Made by a program: the position numbers and the translations under genes | Source: Crenobacter luteus | GTDB taxonomy: Bacteria > Pseudomonadota > Gammaproteobacteria > Burkholderiales > Chromobacteriaceae | Assembly: GCF_004345725.1 (NCBI RefSeq) | Contig: NZ_SLXG01000012.1 | Location: 23,095 to 87,094 of the forward strand | Direction: 5' to 3' | DNA length: 64,000 bases | Part shown: positions 51,460 to 62,812 of the stretch, piece by piece | Layout of the letters: every line of letters starts with the position of its first letter | Numbering within the stretch: position 1 is the first letter of the stretch | The notes under the pieces: model-generated | What the model saw: only the letters and a program-made list of their open reading frames with translations | Databases searched by the model: none | Told to the model about the DNA's origin: nothing

Positions 51460-52527
51460 TCAGGCGTCCGGGGCGGGGTGGAGGGGAATGACGGGGCGAC
51501 GCTCGTCCGACAGCGTCGGCAGCAGGCGCCGCGCGGCCTGCCAGACCGGGTCGGGCAGCAGTTTTTCCAGGCAGTCGGTGTGGCCGAACGGACAGTTGCG
51601 CTCGAAGCAGGGGCTGCACTCGAGGTTCAGCGACACGATCTGCGCCTTGTCGGACAAGGGCGGCGTGAAGTCGGGGCTGGACGAGCCGTACAGCGCGACC
51701 AGCGGCTTGTCGAGCGCGGCGGCGACGTGCATCAGACCGGAGTCGTTGCAGACGGCGAGTTCGGTCAGGCCGATCAGGTCGATCGCCTCGTCGAGCCCGG
51801 TGCGGCCGGCGAGGTTGACCGCGCTGCCGCCCGAGAGGTTGACGATCTCTTCGCCGATTTCCTGGTCCTTGTGCGAGCCGAACAGCCATACCTGGTAGCC
51901 GGCCTCGGCGAAGCGGTGCGCGAGCTCGGCGAAGTGGCGCGCCGGCCAGCGCTTGGCCGGCCCGTACTCGGCGCCCGGGCAGAAGGCGACCGCCGGCTTG
52001 TCGTTCGTCAGGCCGAGCTTGCCGAGCGCCGCCGCCTGCGATGCGGCGTCGACGGCCAGCCGCGGGTGCGGGATCGGGCGCGGGATCGCGTGCTGCGCGT
52101 CCTCGCCGAGCGCGCAGAAGCGCTCGACCATCATCGGCAGCGCCTTCTCGTCGAGCTCGCGCGTGTCGTTCAACAGACCGTAGCGCGACTCGCCGACGAA
52201 GCCGGTGCGCAGCCGGATGCCGGCGAAGAACGGGATCAGCGCCGACTTCAGCGAGTTGGGCAGCACGATCACCTGGTCGTAGCCCTCGCGCCGGAGCGCG
52301 CGCGCGACGCGCCAGCGCTCGGCCAGCCGCAGCTGGCCGTGGCCGAAGGGGTTCAGGTGGGCGCGGCGCACCTCGGGCATGCGCGTCAGGAGCGGCAGCG
52401 TCCACGCCGGCGCGAACACGTCGATCGCGACGCCCGGATGGCGCTCGGCCAACCTGCGGTACAGCGGTTGCGCCATCACGCTGTCGCCGACCCACGAGGG
52501 GCCGATCACCAGGATTTTTCGAATCAT
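51460..52527 (-). CDS. waaF: Lipopolysaccharide heptosyltransferase II
   Basis: WaaF adds the second heptose to the LPS inner core at the cytoplasmic face. The 355-residue GT9 enzyme has GPSWVGDSVMAQPLYRRL at the N-terminus, PGAEYGPAKRWP and the sugar-nucleotide motif CNDSGLMHVAAALDKP. ATG at 52527; a TTG two codons upstream is possible. A copy of the word at 52444 encodes R-R-L-A-E-R. A terminator from the preceding operon lies just upstream, so it must have its own promoter in a short space or rely on readthrough. Confidence 0.93.
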   Translation of the reverse strand: MIRKILVIGPSWVGDSVMAQPLYRRLAERHPGVAIDVFAPAWTLPLLTRMPEVRRAHLNPFGHGQLRLAERWRVARALRREGYDQVIVLPNSLKSALIPFFAGIRLRTGFVGESRYGLLNDTRELDEKALPMMVERFCALGEDAQHAIPRPIPHPRLAVDAASQAAALGKLGLTNDKPAVAFCPGAEYGPAKRWPARHFAELAHRFAEAGYQVWLFGSHKDQEIGEEIVNLSGGSAVNLAGRTGLDEAIDLIGLTELAVCNDSGLMHVAAALDKPLVALYGSSSPDFTPPLSDKAQIVSLNLECSPCFERNCPFGHTDCLEKLLPDPVWQAARRLLPTLSDERRPVIPLHPAPDA

Positions 52528-52539
52528 CGGCAAGTAAAA

Positions 52540-52564
52540 AAGGTGCGGCGCGTGGCCACACCTT
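52540..52564 (-). terminator. Terminator of the ilvE-zinc finger operon
   Basis: AAGGTG(52540-52545), inner GGC/GCC, CACCTT(52559-52564); on the minus strand the stem is followed by TTTTTT. It ends only about 12 bases before the waaF ATG. Confidence 0.75.
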
Positions 52565-52602
52565 GCGGTCTCGATAGCGGGCCCGTTGCGGTCGAACGGG
52601 GC

Positions 52603-52809
52603 TCAGTGGTGGTGGCCGGTCACCGGGCCGGTCAGCTTGTACAGCGTGCCGCAGTACGGGCAGCGCGCCTCGCCGCCTTGCTTGACGATCGGCAGGAAGA
52701 CGCGCGGGTGCGAGTTCCACTTGACCATGTCCGGGGTCGGGCAGTGCAGCGGCAGGTCCTTGCCGGTGACTTCGATGACGTTCTGGGTGTTTTCTTTCAG
52801 GTCGGCCAT
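52603..52809 (-). CDS. Zinc-finger CHCC-domain protein
   Basis: A 68-residue protein of the zf-CHCC family (related to mitochondrial NDUFS6). It has zinc ligands in LHCPTPD, SHPRVFL and CPYCGTLY, and a His-rich tail GHHH. In betaproteobacteria it regularly follows ilvE, as here. The role is unknown, perhaps linked to complex I or LPS genes. Confidence 0.9.
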   Translation of the reverse strand: MADLKENTQNVIEVTGKDLPLHCPTPDMVKWNSHPRVFLPIVKQGGEARCPYCGTLYKLTGPVTGHHH

Positions 52810-52867
52810 GCTGTTTCCTTGCGGCGCCCGGCGGGACGGCGGCCGGGCGCGGGTGTTGCTCGATGAC

Positions 52868-53788
52868 TTAGATGTAGGTCAGCCAGTTCTCGCGTTTCGG
52901 GTCCAGGCCCTTGACGCAGTCGAAGTAGCGCTTCTGGATTTCGGTGGTGACCGGGCCGCGGCGGCCTTCGCCGATCTGGCGGTTGTCCAGTTCGCGGATC
53001 GGCGTCACCTCGGCGGCGGTGCCGGTGAAGAAGGCCTCGTCGGCGCTGTACACCTCGTCGCGCGTGATGCGTTTCTCGATCAGTTCGAGGCCCATCTCGC
53101 GGGCGATCTCGACCACGGTGTCGCGGGTGATGCCCTCGAGCGCGGAGGTCAGGTCCGGCGTGTACAGCTTGCCGCGGCGGACGATGAAGATGTTCTCGCC
53201 CGAGCCCTCGGCGACGTAGCCCTCGACGTCGAGCAGCAGCGCCTCGTCGTAGCCGTCCTTGACCGCCTCGGTGTTGGCGAGGATCGAGTTCATGTAGTTG
53301 CCGTTGGCCTTGGCCTTGCACATCGTGATGTTGACGTGGTGGCGGGTGAAGGAGCTGGTCTTGACGCGGATGCCCTTCTCGAGGCCTTCCTCGCCGAGGT
53401 AGGCGCCCCACGGCCAGGCGGCGACGATCACGTGCACGTCGTCGGCGGGCGGCGCGATGCCGAGCTTGCCCGAGCCGTAGAAGGCCATCGGGCGGAAGTA
53501 GCAGGACTTCAGACCGTTCGACTTCACCACCTCGACGTGGGCGGCGTTGATCTCTTCCTTGCTGAACGGCAGGTCGATGCCGAGGATGTGCGCCGAGCGG
53601 AACAGGCGATCGGTGTGGTCCTGCAGGCGGAAGATCGCCGGGCCCTTCGGGGTTTCGTAGGCGCGCACGCCCTCGAACACGCCCATGCCGTAGTGCAGGG
53701 TGTGGGTCAGCACGTGGGTGGTCGCGTCGCGCCAGTCCACCAGTTTGCCGTCGTACCAGATAAAGCCGTCGCGGTCAGCCATCGACAT
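52868..53788 (-). CDS. ilvE: Branched-chain amino acid aminotransferase
   Basis: IlvE makes leucine, isoleucine and valine from their 2-oxo acids. The 306-residue fold-type IV PLP enzyme has [16 protein letters not shown] (29-44), the PLP lysine in [15 protein letters not shown], and the phosphate motif EGSGENIF and GITRDTV. ATG at 53788. It links with ilvA at 5423 in the isoleucine pathway, but the genes are not in one operon. Confidence 0.95.
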   Translation of the reverse strand: MSMADRDGFIWYDGKLVDWRDATTHVLTHTLHYGMGVFEGVRAYETPKGPAIFRLQDHTDRLFRSAHILGIDLPFSKEEINAAHVEVVKSNGLKSCYFRPMAFYGSGKLGIAPPADDVHVIVAAWPWGAYLGEEGLEKGIRVKTSSFTRHHVNITMCKAKANGNYMNSILANTEAVKDGYDEALLLDVEGYVAEGSGENIFIVRRGKLYTPDLTSALEGITRDTVVEIAREMGLELIEKRITRDEVYSADEAFFTGTAAEVTPIRELDNRQIGEGRRGPVTTEIQKRYFDCVKGLDPKRENWLTYI

Positions 53789-53833
53789 GTTGGGATCTCC
53801 GTCTGCAGGGTCTTTTTTTCGAGTAGACGCGGA

Positions 53834-56542
53834 TTATAACGCCGCCGCGCCGTCTGGGGTACGGCTGTCGATCGATTCGCCGAACACCTGCTGCCACAGC
53901 CGGCAGACGGCGCGGTAGTGGGCGACGAGTTCGTCGTCGACTTCGACGGTGCGGATCTCGTCGAGCCGCACCGCGTGCTGGCGGCGGCGGTACAGCCGGT
54001 AGGCGGCGCGCGCGGTCTCGGCGAGCTCCTTGTCGATCAGCCCGTCCTCGGCGGCGACCGCCAGGAGCGCGATGTTGCCGGCGTTGCGCGTCAGCTCGGG
54101 CAGCGCGTGCGCATGGGCGAGGATCAGGTACTGCACGATGAACTCGACGTCGACGATGCCGCCGCGCGCGTTCTTGACGTCGTTGTCGACCGCCGGGCGC
54201 GTCTCGAGCATGCGCGCGCGCATGTCGAGCACTTCTTTTTTCAGCGGCTCGACGTCGCGCGGCCGGGTCAGCACCGCGTGGCGGATCTCCTCGAAACGTT
54301 GGCCGAGCAGCGCGTCGCCGGCGACGAAGCGCGCGCGCGTCAGCGCCTGGTGCTCCCACACCCAGGCGTTCTGCTGCTGGTACTGCTCGAAGGCGGCGAC
54401 GCTGCTGACCAGGAGGCCCGACGAGCCGTTCGGCCGCAGCCGCAGGTCGATGTCGTAGAGCTGGCCGGCGGCGGTGGTGCTGGTCAGCCAGGTCGACAGC
54501 CGGCGCGCCAGCCGCGAGTAGACGTCCGGCGCGTCCGGGTGCGCGTCGTCGTAGAGGAAGACGATGTCGAGGTCGGAGGCGTAGCCCAGCTCCTTGCCGC
54601 CGAGTTTGCCGTAGCCGACGATCGCGAAGCGCGGCGTGTCGGTGTGGCGGTTCGACACGGTGCGCCACGCGTGACGCAGCGTCGCGTCGAGCACCAGGTC
54701 CGCCAGTTGCGACAGCTGGTCGGACAGCGCCTCGACCGTCCACATGCCGGCCAGGTCCTGCGCGACGAGGCGGAAGGTCTGCGCGTGCTGGAAGTGGCGC
54801 AGCGTGTCCATCTGCGTCTCGACGTCGCCGTCGGCGTCGGCCAGCTGCTGTTCGAGCTGCACCGCCAGTTGCGGCCAGTCGGGGCTGGCGTACAGCACGC
54901 GGCCGTCCAGCAGTTCGTCGAGCAGGATGGGGTGGCGCGTCAGGTAGGCGGCGACCCAGGCGCTGGCCGAATAGAGCGACGCCAGGCGCTGCAGCGTCTG
55001 CGGGTACTCGGTCAAGAGCGCCAGGTAGGCGGCGCGGCGGCTGATCGCTTCCAAGAGGCCAAGGATGCGCGTCAGCGTCACGTCCGGGTTCGGGAAGCCG
55101 GCGGCGACCTCGATCAGCGGGCCGATCAGGTCGTCGAGCTTCTTGCGCGCCGCCGCCGGCATCTGCTGGTAGCGCTGGCTGTTCGACAGCGCCTTGAGCG
55201 TGCGGCCGACCGCGGCCGGGTCCCGGTAGCCGAGCTCGGCCAGCCGCGGGTCGGCCGCCTCGTCGGCGATGTCCTGCCACAGCGCCGACAGCGGGTGGGC
55301 CGGCGCGTTTTCGGTCGGCAGCAGGAAGACCTGCTCGAAGTGGCGGGTCACGCGGCGGCGGCGCTCGTTGAGCGCGCCAAGGAAGGCGTCCCAGTCGGGC
55401 TCGCCCATCGTTTCGGCGAGGCTGGCGCGCTGCGCCGCGTCGCTTGGCAGCGTCTGTGTCTGCTGGTCGTCGAAGTACTGCAGCCGGTGCTCGACGTCGC
55501 GCAGGTAGGCGTAGGCCTCCTGGAGTTCGGCGACCGTTTCCGGTTCGAGCAGCCTGAGCTCGGCCAACCTCGCGAAGGTCTCGCGCGTGCCCTTCAGCTG
55601 CAGGCTTTTCTCGCGGCCGCCGCGGATCAGCTGGAACACCTGCGCGGTGAACTCGGCCTCGCGGATGCCGCCCGGGCCGAGCTTGATGTTGTCGGCCATG
55701 TCGCGGCGCGCGACCTCGCGGCGGATCTGGCTGTGCAATTCGCGCATCGCGCCGTAGGCGTTGTAGTCGAGGTATTTGCGGTAGACGAAGGGGCGCACCA
55801 GCTCGTCGAGCCCGGCCGCGTCGCCCGACAGCGCGCGCCCCTTGATCCACGCGTAGCGTTCCCACTCGCGGCCCTGCGTCAGCAGGTAGTTTTCCAGCGC
55901 GGCGAAGCTCATCACTAAGGGGCCTGAGTCGCCGTAGGGGCGCAGCCGCATGTCGACGCGGAACACCTGGCCGTCGGCGGTCGGCTCGTTGATCAGGCGG
56001 ATCAGCGTCTTGCCCAGCTGGGTGAAGTATTCGTGGTTGCTGATCTTCTTTGCGCCGTCGGTTTCGCCCGCTTCCGGGTAGATGAAGATCAGGTCGATGT
56101 CGGAGCTGACGTTCAGCTCGCCGCCGCCGAGCTTGCCCATGCCGATCACGATCAGTTCCTGCGCGTCGCCCGACTCCTGGCCGCGCGGCGTGCCGTAGTG
56201 GGCCAGCGCGTGCTTGCCGGCGACCAGCGCGCGCTCGACGGCGAACTCGGCCAGCAGCGAAACGGTCGACACCACCTCGTCGAGGTCGGAGAGCCGGTTC
56301 AGGTCGCGGGCGATCAGCCGCGCCATCGTCGCCTGACGCAGGCGGCGCAGCGCCGGCATCAGCGCGTCCGGCGTCGAAAGCGCGTCCCAGTCGGCAAACC
56401 CTTGCATTTCGGCGCGGTCAAAGCGGTAATCCAGGCGCGTGCCGAGCCGTTCGAGTTCGTCGGCGCGCGCGCCGAGGAGACGGTCCAGATAGCGGGAATG
56501 GCGGCGGGCGAACGCGATCGCGTCGTGCGGGTTTGCTGGCAT
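53834..56542 (-). CDS. glnE: Glutamine synthetase adenylyltransferase/deadenylase
   Basis: GlnE adds and removes AMP on glutamine synthetase in response to PII and glutamine. The 902-residue protein has two nucleotidyltransferase domains with the motifs GMGKLGGGELNVSSDIDL (N-half, removal) and GYGKLGGKELGYASDLDI (C-half, addition), plus helical linkers. Length is slightly shorter than the E. coli enzyme at the N-terminus. It is divergent from yhdP. Copies of the word lie at 54298 (L-G-Q-R frame) and 55559 (R-L-A-E-L). Confidence 0.96.
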   Translation of the reverse strand: MPANPHDAIAFARRHSRYLDRLLGARADELERLGTRLDYRFDRAEMQGFADWDALSTPDALMPALRRLRQATMARLIARDLNRLSDLDEVVSTVSLLAEFAVERALVAGKHALAHYGTPRGQESGDAQELIVIGMGKLGGGELNVSSDIDLIFIYPEAGETDGAKKISNHEYFTQLGKTLIRLINEPTADGQVFRVDMRLRPYGDSGPLVMSFAALENYLLTQGREWERYAWIKGRALSGDAAGLDELVRPFVYRKYLDYNAYGAMRELHSQIRREVARRDMADNIKLGPGGIREAEFTAQVFQLIRGGREKSLQLKGTRETFARLAELRLLEPETVAELQEAYAYLRDVEHRLQYFDDQQTQTLPSDAAQRASLAETMGEPDWDAFLGALNERRRRVTRHFEQVFLLPTENAPAHPLSALWQDIADEAADPRLAELGYRDPAAVGRTLKALSNSQRYQQMPAAARKKLDDLIGPLIEVAAGFPNPDVTLTRILGLLEAISRRAAYLALLTEYPQTLQRLASLYSASAWVAAYLTRHPILLDELLDGRVLYASPDWPQLAVQLEQQLADADGDVETQMDTLRHFQHAQTFRLVAQDLAGMWTVEALSDQLSQLADLVLDATLRHAWRTVSNRHTDTPRFAIVGYGKLGGKELGYASDLDIVFLYDDAHPDAPDVYSRLARRLSTWLTSTTAAGQLYDIDLRLRPNGSSGLLVSSVAAFEQYQQQNAWVWEHQALTRARFVAGDALLGQRFEEIRHAVLTRPRDVEPLKKEVLDMRARMLETRPAVDNDVKNARGGIVDVEFIVQYLILAHAHALPELTRNAGNIALLAVAAEDGLIDKELAETARAAYRLYRRRQHAVRLDEIRTVEVDDELVAHYRAVCRLWQQVFGESIDSRTPDGAAAL

Positions 56543-56600
56543 AATGTCTTTTCCGGACGAATCTGTTCTTCAAACCCCCATTGTGTAACGGTTCCCTCTG

Positions 56601-59600
56601 TTGGAAAAGCGCCTGTCCTCCCTTGCCCGACCGCTGCTGCGCGTCCGGGTGCTCCGGCTGTGCCGGGTCGCGCTGATCGCGTCGGGAATCGCTGCGGCCG
56701 CGCTGGCGGTCGCCTTCGCCACCTTTACCTGGGGCGTGTTGCCGCGCCTCGACGCCTGGCGCCCCGAGCTCGAGGCCGCGCTGACGCGCGCCACCGGCCG
56801 CGCCGTGACCGTTTCGCGCCTGTCGGGCAGCTGGCACGGCGTCGCGCCGCGCCTCAAACTCGAGGGGGTGCGGCTGGCGAACCCGAGGCGCGGTGGCAAC
56901 GCGCTGACGCTGTCGGCGCTGACGCTGACGCCGTCCTGGCAGAGCCTGCTGGTGTGGGAGGCGCGCTTTTCGCGCATCGCGATCGAGTCGCCGCGCGTCG
57001 AGCTGTCGCGCGACAAGGCCGGCCGGCTCTTTCTCAACGGCGTCGAACTGGCGTCGTCGGACTCGCCGTCCGACGGCCGCCTCGCCAACTGGCTGCTCGC
57101 CCAGCACCGCGTCGAGATCGGCGGCGCCGCGCTGTCGTGGCGCGACGAGCTGTTCGACCTGCCGCCGTTGCGGCTCGAGCGCGGCGATTTGACGCTGGCG
57201 ACCACGCTGCTCGGCCACCGGCTGACGGTGTCCGGCCGGCCCGGCGCCGAGCTGGGCCGCGCGCTGCGCTTCGAGGCGAAGTGGCGCGGCGACGACGTGA
57301 GGGCCTTCCGGCGCTGGAGCGGCGAGGCCGAGCTCGCGCTCGAGGGCGCGCGCGTCGGCGCCTGGTCGCGCTACCTGGCGCCCTTGGGGCGCCTGAGCGA
57401 GGGGCAGGGCGACGGCGAGCTGTCGGCGCGTTTCGACGAGGGGGAGCTCGTCGCGCTGTCGGCCGACGTCAAGGTGCTCAACGTCGCCTACCAGCCCGAC
57501 GGCGCCGGCGCGATGCGGCTGCCGCAGTTCGGCGGCAAGCTCGACGTCGAACGCGACGCCGGCGGCGTCTACCGCGTGGCTGCGCGCGAGCTGTCGCTGT
57601 CTACGCTCGCCGGGCGCGCGTTCGAGCGCGCGACGGTCGAGGGTCGCTACAAGCCGGGCGCCGACGGTTTCGGCGCGCTGTCGCTGTCGAACGCCGAACT
57701 GGCGCCCTTGGCGCCGCTGATCCACGCGCTCGGCGCGCACCGCAACCCGCTGTTCGCGCGTTTCGCGCCCGAGGGGCGCCTGTCGGGCCTTGCCGCGCGC
57801 TGGCAGGGGCCGGTCGACGCGCCGCGCCGCTACGCGCTGTCGACCGGCTTCGACCGTCTGGGCTGGCGCTACGACGGCGCGGTGCCCGGCGTGACCGGCG
57901 CGAGCGGTTCGCTGTCCTTCGACGAGGTGGGCGGCCGCCTGAGGCTGCACAACCGCGCGTCGCGCGTGACGATGCCGCGCGTGTTCCCGCAGCCGCTCGA
58001 CTTCGCCCGCCTGGACGCCGACGTCGACTGGCGCCGCGAGGCGGGCGGCGTCGCGCTGGCCTTCCGGTCGGTGCGCTTCGCGAACGCCGACCTCGAGGGC
58101 GAACTGTCCGGCACGTACCGCTACACCGGCGCCGGCGCCGGCGTCGCCGACCTGTCGGGCGGCGTCGCGCGCGTCGACGCGGTGCGCGTGCCGGCCTACC
58201 TGCCGTACGCGGCCGGCGCCGAGACGCTCGCCTGGCTCCAGCGCGCGCTCAAGGGCGGCCGCGCCGAAAACGTGCGTTTCGCCTTGCAGGGCGAGCTCGA
58301 CCGCTTCCCGTTCAAGGGCGGCGCGGGTGGGCGTTTCTACGTCGGCGCCGGCGTGCGCGACGGCGTGCTGCTGTTCGAGCCGGGCTGGCCCGAGCTGCGC
58401 GGCATCGACGCCGAGCTGGTGTTCGAGAACGAGGCGATGCGTATCGCCGCGCGCCGCGCGAGCACCGTCGGCGTGCCCTTGTCCGACGTCAAGGTCGGCA
58501 TCGCCGACCTGTCCGCCGACGCGCCGCGCCTGACCGTCGACGGCAAGGCGGCCGGTCCGCTCGCCAAGATGCTCGTCTACACCACGCAAAGCCCGGTCGA
58601 CGGCTGGCTGGCCGGCTTCACCGGCCAGATCGGCGCGAGCGGGCCGGCCAGGCTGGGGCTCAAGCTCGACATCCCCTTGTCCGGCCCGCAGGCGCCGCGT
58701 GTCGAGGGGCGGCTCGCCTTCGCCGGCAACGCGCTGAGTTTCCGCGACTGGCCGATCCCGCCCGCGAGCGGCGTCGACGGCGTGCTGGTGTTCACCGAGC
58801 GCGGCGTGAACAGCCCGGGCGTGCGCCTGACCGCGCTCGGCGGCCCCTTCGTGCTGAAGGCCGATACCGGCGCCGACGGCCGGATGCACTTCGCCGTCGA
58901 CGGCGAGGCCGACTCGCACGCGGCGCTCAAGACCTACCTGCCGATCCTCGCGCCCTACGTCGCCGGCCGCTCGCGCTACGCGGTGCGCTTCGCGGTCGGC
59001 GAAGGGCTCGAGCGGCTGAGCGTGGCGAGCACGATGGTCGGGACGCGGCTGGACGCGCCGGCGCCGGCCGACAAGCCGGCCGAGGCCGCCTGGCCGCTGG
59101 TGCTGACGCTGCGCCCCGGCGACGGCCGCGCCGGCGGCTGGGCGGTCGACTTCGACGTGCAGGGGCGCGCGCGCGGCGCGTTGCGGCTGGACGACGACGG
59201 CGGCCTGCGGGCCGGCGCGGTCGCGGTCGGCCGGCGCGACGCCGAGCCGCCGGCGCGCGGCTTCGCGCTGCGGGTGCGCGACGAGGAGGTCGACCTGGAC
59301 GCGTGGCGCGCGCGTCTGGCCGGCGCGGCCGACACCGCCGGCGCTGCCGCGCTGCCCTTCGTCGCCGAGCTGGACGCCGACCGCGTCGCGGTCGGCGGCT
59401 ATCGTTTCAACGCGGTCAGGGCGAGCGCGGCCTTCGAACCGGCGCGCCGCCACTGGATTCTGGCGCTGGCCAGCCGCGAAGCGGCCGGCGAGGCGGATTT
59501 CGGCGGCCTCGCGGTGCCGCTGAAGGCGAGGCTGTCGCGGCTGGCGCTGCCCTTGTCCGCCGCGCCGGCCGGCTCGGCCAGGCTGCCCGTCGCGACGCGG

Positions 59601-60443
59601 CTGCCGCCGCTGGACATCGTCGCCGACAAGGTCAGCTGGCGCGAGCAGCCGCTCGGCCGCGTCGAGGCGCTGGCGCGCCGCGAGCCGCACGCGTGGCTGC
59701 TCGAGCGCGTCAGGCTGAGCAACGACGACGGCGCGCTGAGCGGCCGCCTGGCGGCGCTCGAGGCTGCCGACCGGCCGGCGCGCGTCGAAGGCCGCTTCGA
59801 CCTCGAACTGAAAGACCTGGGCGGGCTGCTCGGCCGTTTCGGCGAGCCGGGGCGTGTCGCCGGCGGGCGCGGCGACGTGGTCGCCGAGTTCGCCTGGCCG
59901 GGCGGCGTGCTCGATTACCAGCCCGAGGCGCTCGACGGCAAGGTGACGGTGGCGCTCCGCGACGGCCGCTTTGCCCAGGTCGAGCCGGGCGCCGGGCGGC
60001 TGCTGGGCGTGTTCAGCCTGCAGTCGCTGGCGCGGCGGCTGAGGCTCGATTTTTCCGACGTGTTCGGCAAGGGCTTCAGCTTCGACAAGCTCGACGGCGT
60101 CGCGCGCATCGAGAGCGGCGTGTTCCGCGCCGACGCGGTCAGGTTGACCGGACCGGCCGCCGACGTGACGATGAAGGGCGAAATCGACTTGCCGCGCGAC
60201 CGCCAGCGCGTCGAGGTGCGCGTCAGTCCCAAGCTGTCCGAGAGCGCGGCGCTGGCCACCGGCGCGGCGCTGTTGAATCCGGTGGTCGGCGTCGCGGCGC
60301 TGGCCGCGCAGAAGGTGCTGCGCGACCCCCTGAACCAGCTGTTCGCCGCCGACTATCTGATCACCGGTCCGATCGCCAATCCGGACGTGCGGCCGCTCGC
60401 GAACAAGCCGGTCAACCCGCCACCACAAGGAAGACAACCATGA
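56601..60443 (+). CDS. yhdP: YhdP-family AsmA-like envelope protein
   Basis: A 1280-residue inner-membrane-anchored protein with a single N-terminal helix (about 20-45) and a very long repetitive beta-groove domain in the periplasm, ending with an AsmA_2/DUF3971-type region ([30 protein letters not shown]). TamB/YhdP/YdbH proteins carry phospholipids to the outer membrane. Start TTG at 56601 places the membrane anchor correctly. The gene contains no exact copy of the repeated word over 3.8 kb, which stands out. Its stop overlaps the nitrilase start. Confidence 0.92.
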   Translation: MEKRLSSLARPLLRVRVLRLCRVALIASGIAAAALAVAFATFTWGVLPRLDAWRPELEAALTRATGRAVTVSRLSGSWHGVAPRLKLEGVRLANPRRGGNALTLSALTLTPSWQSLLVWEARFSRIAIESPRVELSRDKAGRLFLNGVELASSDSPSDGRLANWLLAQHRVEIGGAALSWRDELFDLPPLRLERGDLTLATTLLGHRLTVSGRPGAELGRALRFEAKWRGDDVRAFRRWSGEAELALEGARVGAWSRYLAPLGRLSEGQGDGELSARFDEGELVALSADVKVLNVAYQPDGAGAMRLPQFGGKLDVERDAGGVYRVAARELSLSTLAGRAFERATVEGRYKPGADGFGALSLSNAELAPLAPLIHALGAHRNPLFARFAPEGRLSGLAARWQGPVDAPRRYALSTGFDRLGWRYDGAVPGVTGASGSLSFDEVGGRLRLHNRASRVTMPRVFPQPLDFARLDADVDWRREAGGVALAFRSVRFANADLEGELSGTYRYTGAGAGVADLSGGVARVDAVRVPAYLPYAAGAETLAWLQRALKGGRAENVRFALQGELDRFPFKGGAGGRFYVGAGVRDGVLLFEPGWPELRGIDAELVFENEAMRIAARRASTVGVPLSDVKVGIADLSADAPRLTVDGKAAGPLAKMLVYTTQSPVDGWLAGFTGQIGASGPARLGLKLDIPLSGPQAPRVEGRLAFAGNALSFRDWPIPPASGVDGVLVFTERGVNSPGVRLTALGGPFVLKADTGADGRMHFAVDGEADSHAALKTYLPILAPYVAGRSRYAVRFAVGEGLERLSVASTMVGTRLDAPAPADKPAEAAWPLVLTLRPGDGRAGGWAVDFDVQGRARGALRLDDDGGLRAGAVAVGRRDAEPPARGFALRVRDEEVDLDAWRARLAGAADTAGAAALPFVAELDADRVAVGGYRFNAVRASAAFEPARRHWILALASREAAGEADFGGLAVPLKARLSRLALPLSAAPAGSARLPVATRLPPLDIVADKVSWREQPLGRVEALARREPHAWLLERVRLSNDDGALSGRLAALEAADRPARVEGRFDLELKDLGGLLGRFGEPGRVAGGRGDVVAEFAWPGGVLDYQPEALDGKVTVALRDGRFAQVEPGAGRLLGVFSLQSLARRLRLDFSDVFGKGFSFDKLDGVARIESGVFRADAVRLTGPAADVTMKGEIDLPRDRQRVEVRVSPKLSESAALATGAALLNPVVGVAALAAQKVLRDPLNQLFAADYLITGPIANPDVRPLANKPVNPPPQGRQP

Positions 60444-61258
60444 GCGAAGAGAAGACGAGTTACCGCGCCGCCGCGGTGCAGCTGGTGTCCGGCGCCGACC
60501 CCTCGGCCAACCTTGGACGTGCGGCGCACTGGGTCGACGAGGCGGCGCGCCAGGGCGCGCGCCTGGTGGTGTTGCCCGAGTATTTCGGCGTGATGGGGCA
60601 CAAGGAAACCGACAAGGTCGGCCTGGCCGAGGCGTTCGGCGCCGGCCCGATGCAGGACGCGCTGGCGGCGATGGCGCGCGACAACGCCGTGTGGCTGGTG
60701 GGCGGCACCGTGCCGCTGGTCTCGCCCGAGTCCGGCAAGGTGTACAACAGCACGCTCCTCTACAATCCGGAGGGGGAGCGCGTCGCGCGCTACGACAAGA
60801 TCCACCTGTTCGGCTTCTCGGGCCTTGGCGAGAACTACTGCGAGTCGAACACCATCGTCGCCGGCACCGAACCGCTGAAGGCGGCGACCGAGCTCGGCGA
60901 GATCGCCTTCGGCGTGTGCTACGACCTGCGCTTTCCCGAGCTGTTCCGCGCGCTCGCGCCGTTCGACGTGATGGTGCTGCCGGCCGCGTTCACCGCGACC
61001 ACCGGCGAGGCGCACTGGGAGCCGCTGATTCGCGCGCGCGCGATCGAGAACCAGTGCTACCTGATCGCGTCGGCGCAGGGCGGCCTGCACGAGAACGGCC
61101 GCAGGACGCACGGCCACAGCATGATCGTCGACCCGTGGGGGCGCGTGCTGGCCGAACTGCCCGAGGGCGAGGGCGTGATCCTCGCCGACATCCAGATCAA
61201 CACCCTGCAATCGGTGCGCACCCGCCTGCCGGCGCTCGCGCACCGGGTGCTCAACTGA
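60440..61258 (+). CDS. Carbon-nitrogen hydrolase (Nit1/deaminated glutathione amidase-like)
   Basis: A 272-residue nitrilase-superfamily amidase with the Glu-Lys-Cys triad in [18 protein letters not shown] and [15 protein letters not shown]. The branch resembles Nit1/YbeM, which hydrolyses deaminated glutathione, and it often sits between yhdP and tldD. ATG at 60440 overlaps the yhdP stop. A copy of the word at 60502 encodes S-A-N-L-G near the N-terminus. Confidence 0.9.
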   Translation: MSEEKTSYRAAAVQLVSGADPSANLGRAAHWVDEAARQGARLVVLPEYFGVMGHKETDKVGLAEAFGAGPMQDALAAMARDNAVWLVGGTVPLVSPESGKVYNSTLLYNPEGERVARYDKIHLFGFSGLGENYCESNTIVAGTEPLKAATELGEIAFGVCYDLRFPELFRALAPFDVMVLPAAFTATTGEAHWEPLIRARAIENQCYLIASAQGGLHENGRRTHGHSMIVDPWGRVLAELPEGEGVILADIQINTLQSVRTRLPALAHRVLN

Positions 61259-61269
61259 ACGGAACCGCC

Positions 61270-62715
61270 ATGTCCGACACCCTTTTCGCCACCGCCGAGT
61301 CGCTGCTGTTGGCGCCCTACGGGCTGACCGACGCCTCGCTCGACGCGACCCTTTCCCGCCTCGCGACGCATCGCGTCGACGACGCCGACCTCTACTTTCA
61401 GTACACGCGCAGCGAGGGCTGGAGCCTCGAGGAGGGCATCGTCAAGTCGGGCAGCTTCAACATCGACCAGGGCGTCGGCGTGCGCGCGGTCGCCGGCGAG
61501 AAGACCGCCTTCGCCTACGCCGACGACATCAGCCTCGCGTCGCTGACGCAGGCGGCCGACGCGGTGCGCGCGATCGCCGCCACCGGTGGCTCGGGCCATG
61601 TCTCGGCCGGTCGCGTCGCCAGCGGCCGCGCGCTCTACCCGGCGATCGACCCGATCGCCAGCCTCGACGCCGACGCCAAGGTCGCGCTGCTGGACAAGGT
61701 CGAGAAGCTCGCCCGCGCGATGGACCCGCGCGTCAGTCAGGTGATGGCCAGCCTCGCCGCCGAGTACGACGTCGTCTACGTCGCGCGCCACGACGGCACG
61801 CGCGCCGCCGACGTGCGCCCGCTGGTGCGGCTGTCGGTGATGGTGATCGCCGAGCAGAACGGCCGGCGCGAGCAGGGCAGCTCGGGCGGCGGCGGCCGTC
61901 ACGATTTCGCCTACTTCACCGACGCGGTGGTGCACGACTACGTGAAAAAGGCGGTCGACCAGGCGCTGGTCAACCTCGAATCGCGCCCGGCGCCGGCCGG
62001 GGCGATGACCGTGGTGCTCGGCCCGGGTTGGCCGGGCGTGCTCTTGCACGAGGCGATCGGCCACGGCCTCGAGGGCGACTTCAACCGCAAGGGCACCTCG
62101 GCGTTCTCGGGCCGGATCGGCCAGCGCGTCGCCGCGCCGGGCGTCACCGTGGTCGACGACGGCACCCTCGGCGGCCGGCGCGGCTCGCTGTCGATCGACG
62201 ACGAGGGCAACGCGACGCAGCGCACCGTGCTGATCGAGGACGGCATCCTCAAGGGCTATATGCACGACGCGATGAGCGCGCGGCTGATGAAGATGGCGCC
62301 GACCGGCAACGGCCGGCGCGAGTCGTACGCGCACATCCCGATGCCGCGCATGACCAACACCTACATGCTGGCCGGGCAGCACAAGGCCGACGAGATCATC
62401 GCCTCGGTCAAGGACGGCATCTACGCGGTCAACTTCGGCGGCGGCCAGGTCGACATCACCAACGGCAAGTTCGTGTTCTCGGCGTCCGAGGCGTGGCGCA
62501 TCGAGAACGGCAAGCTCGCCTACCCGGTCAAGGGCGCGACGCTGGTCGGCAGCGGCCCCGAGGTACTCAACTACGTGTCGATGATTGGCGACGACCTCGC
62601 GCTCGACGCCGGCGTCGGCGTGTGCGGCAAGGACGGCCAGAGCGTGCCGGTCGGCGTCGGCCAGCCGACCTTGCGCATCGACGGCGGCCTGACCGTCGGC
62701 GGCACCGGCCACTGA
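61270..62715 (+). CDS. tldD: Metalloprotease TldD
   Basis: TldD, with TldE/PmbA, forms a heterodimeric zinc protease that trims unfolded peptides and matures some ribosomal peptides. The 481-residue protein has the modified zinc motif [20 protein letters not shown] with HExxxH, and a C-terminal beta-rich domain. ATG at 61270. yhdP-nitrilase-tldD is a conserved proteobacterial order. pmbA is not in the window. Confidence 0.95.
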   Translation: MSDTLFATAESLLLAPYGLTDASLDATLSRLATHRVDDADLYFQYTRSEGWSLEEGIVKSGSFNIDQGVGVRAVAGEKTAFAYADDISLASLTQAADAVRAIAATGGSGHVSAGRVASGRALYPAIDPIASLDADAKVALLDKVEKLARAMDPRVSQVMASLAAEYDVVYVARHDGTRAADVRPLVRLSVMVIAEQNGRREQGSSGGGGRHDFAYFTDAVVHDYVKKAVDQALVNLESRPAPAGAMTVVLGPGWPGVLLHEAIGHGLEGDFNRKGTSAFSGRIGQRVAAPGVTVVDDGTLGGRRGSLSIDDEGNATQRTVLIEDGILKGYMHDAMSARLMKMAPTGNGRRESYAHIPMPRMTNTYMLAGQHKADEIIASVKDGIYAVNFGGGQVDITNGKFVFSASEAWRIENGKLAYPVKGATLVGSGPEVLNYVSMIGDDLALDAGVGVCGKDGQSVPVGVGQPTLRIDGGLTVGGTGH

Positions 62716-62736
62716 GCGCCGCCGCGCCGCAGACAA

Positions 62737-62781
62737 AAAACGCGCCCTCGGGCGCGTTTTTTTCGTGCTCGGCCAACCTTT
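62737..62781. terminator. Terminator and adjoining repeated word (tldD / glsA)
   Basis: AAAACGCGCC, loop CTCG, GGCGCGTTTT then TTT (62737-62763), followed by GCTCGGCCAACCTTT (62767-62781), a single full copy of the word. Both lie between convergent genes. Confidence 0.88.
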
Positions 62782-62812
62782 CAGGTGGCGGCAGCAGACG
62801 GGCGCGTTTCAG

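Noticed and set aside
56418..60437. A 1339-codon minus-strand open frame opposite yhdP
   Set aside because: Its composition (runs of R, A, Q, H, V, D) is that of an antisense shadow of GC-rich coding DNA; the plus strand encodes a clear YhdP protein.
56033..61258. A 1741-codon plus-strand open frame across glnE start, yhdP and the nitrilase
   Set aside because: Only its last 272 codons, the nitrilase from 60440, are protein-like; the rest is an Arg/Ala-rich off-frame reading of yhdP and antisense of glnE.
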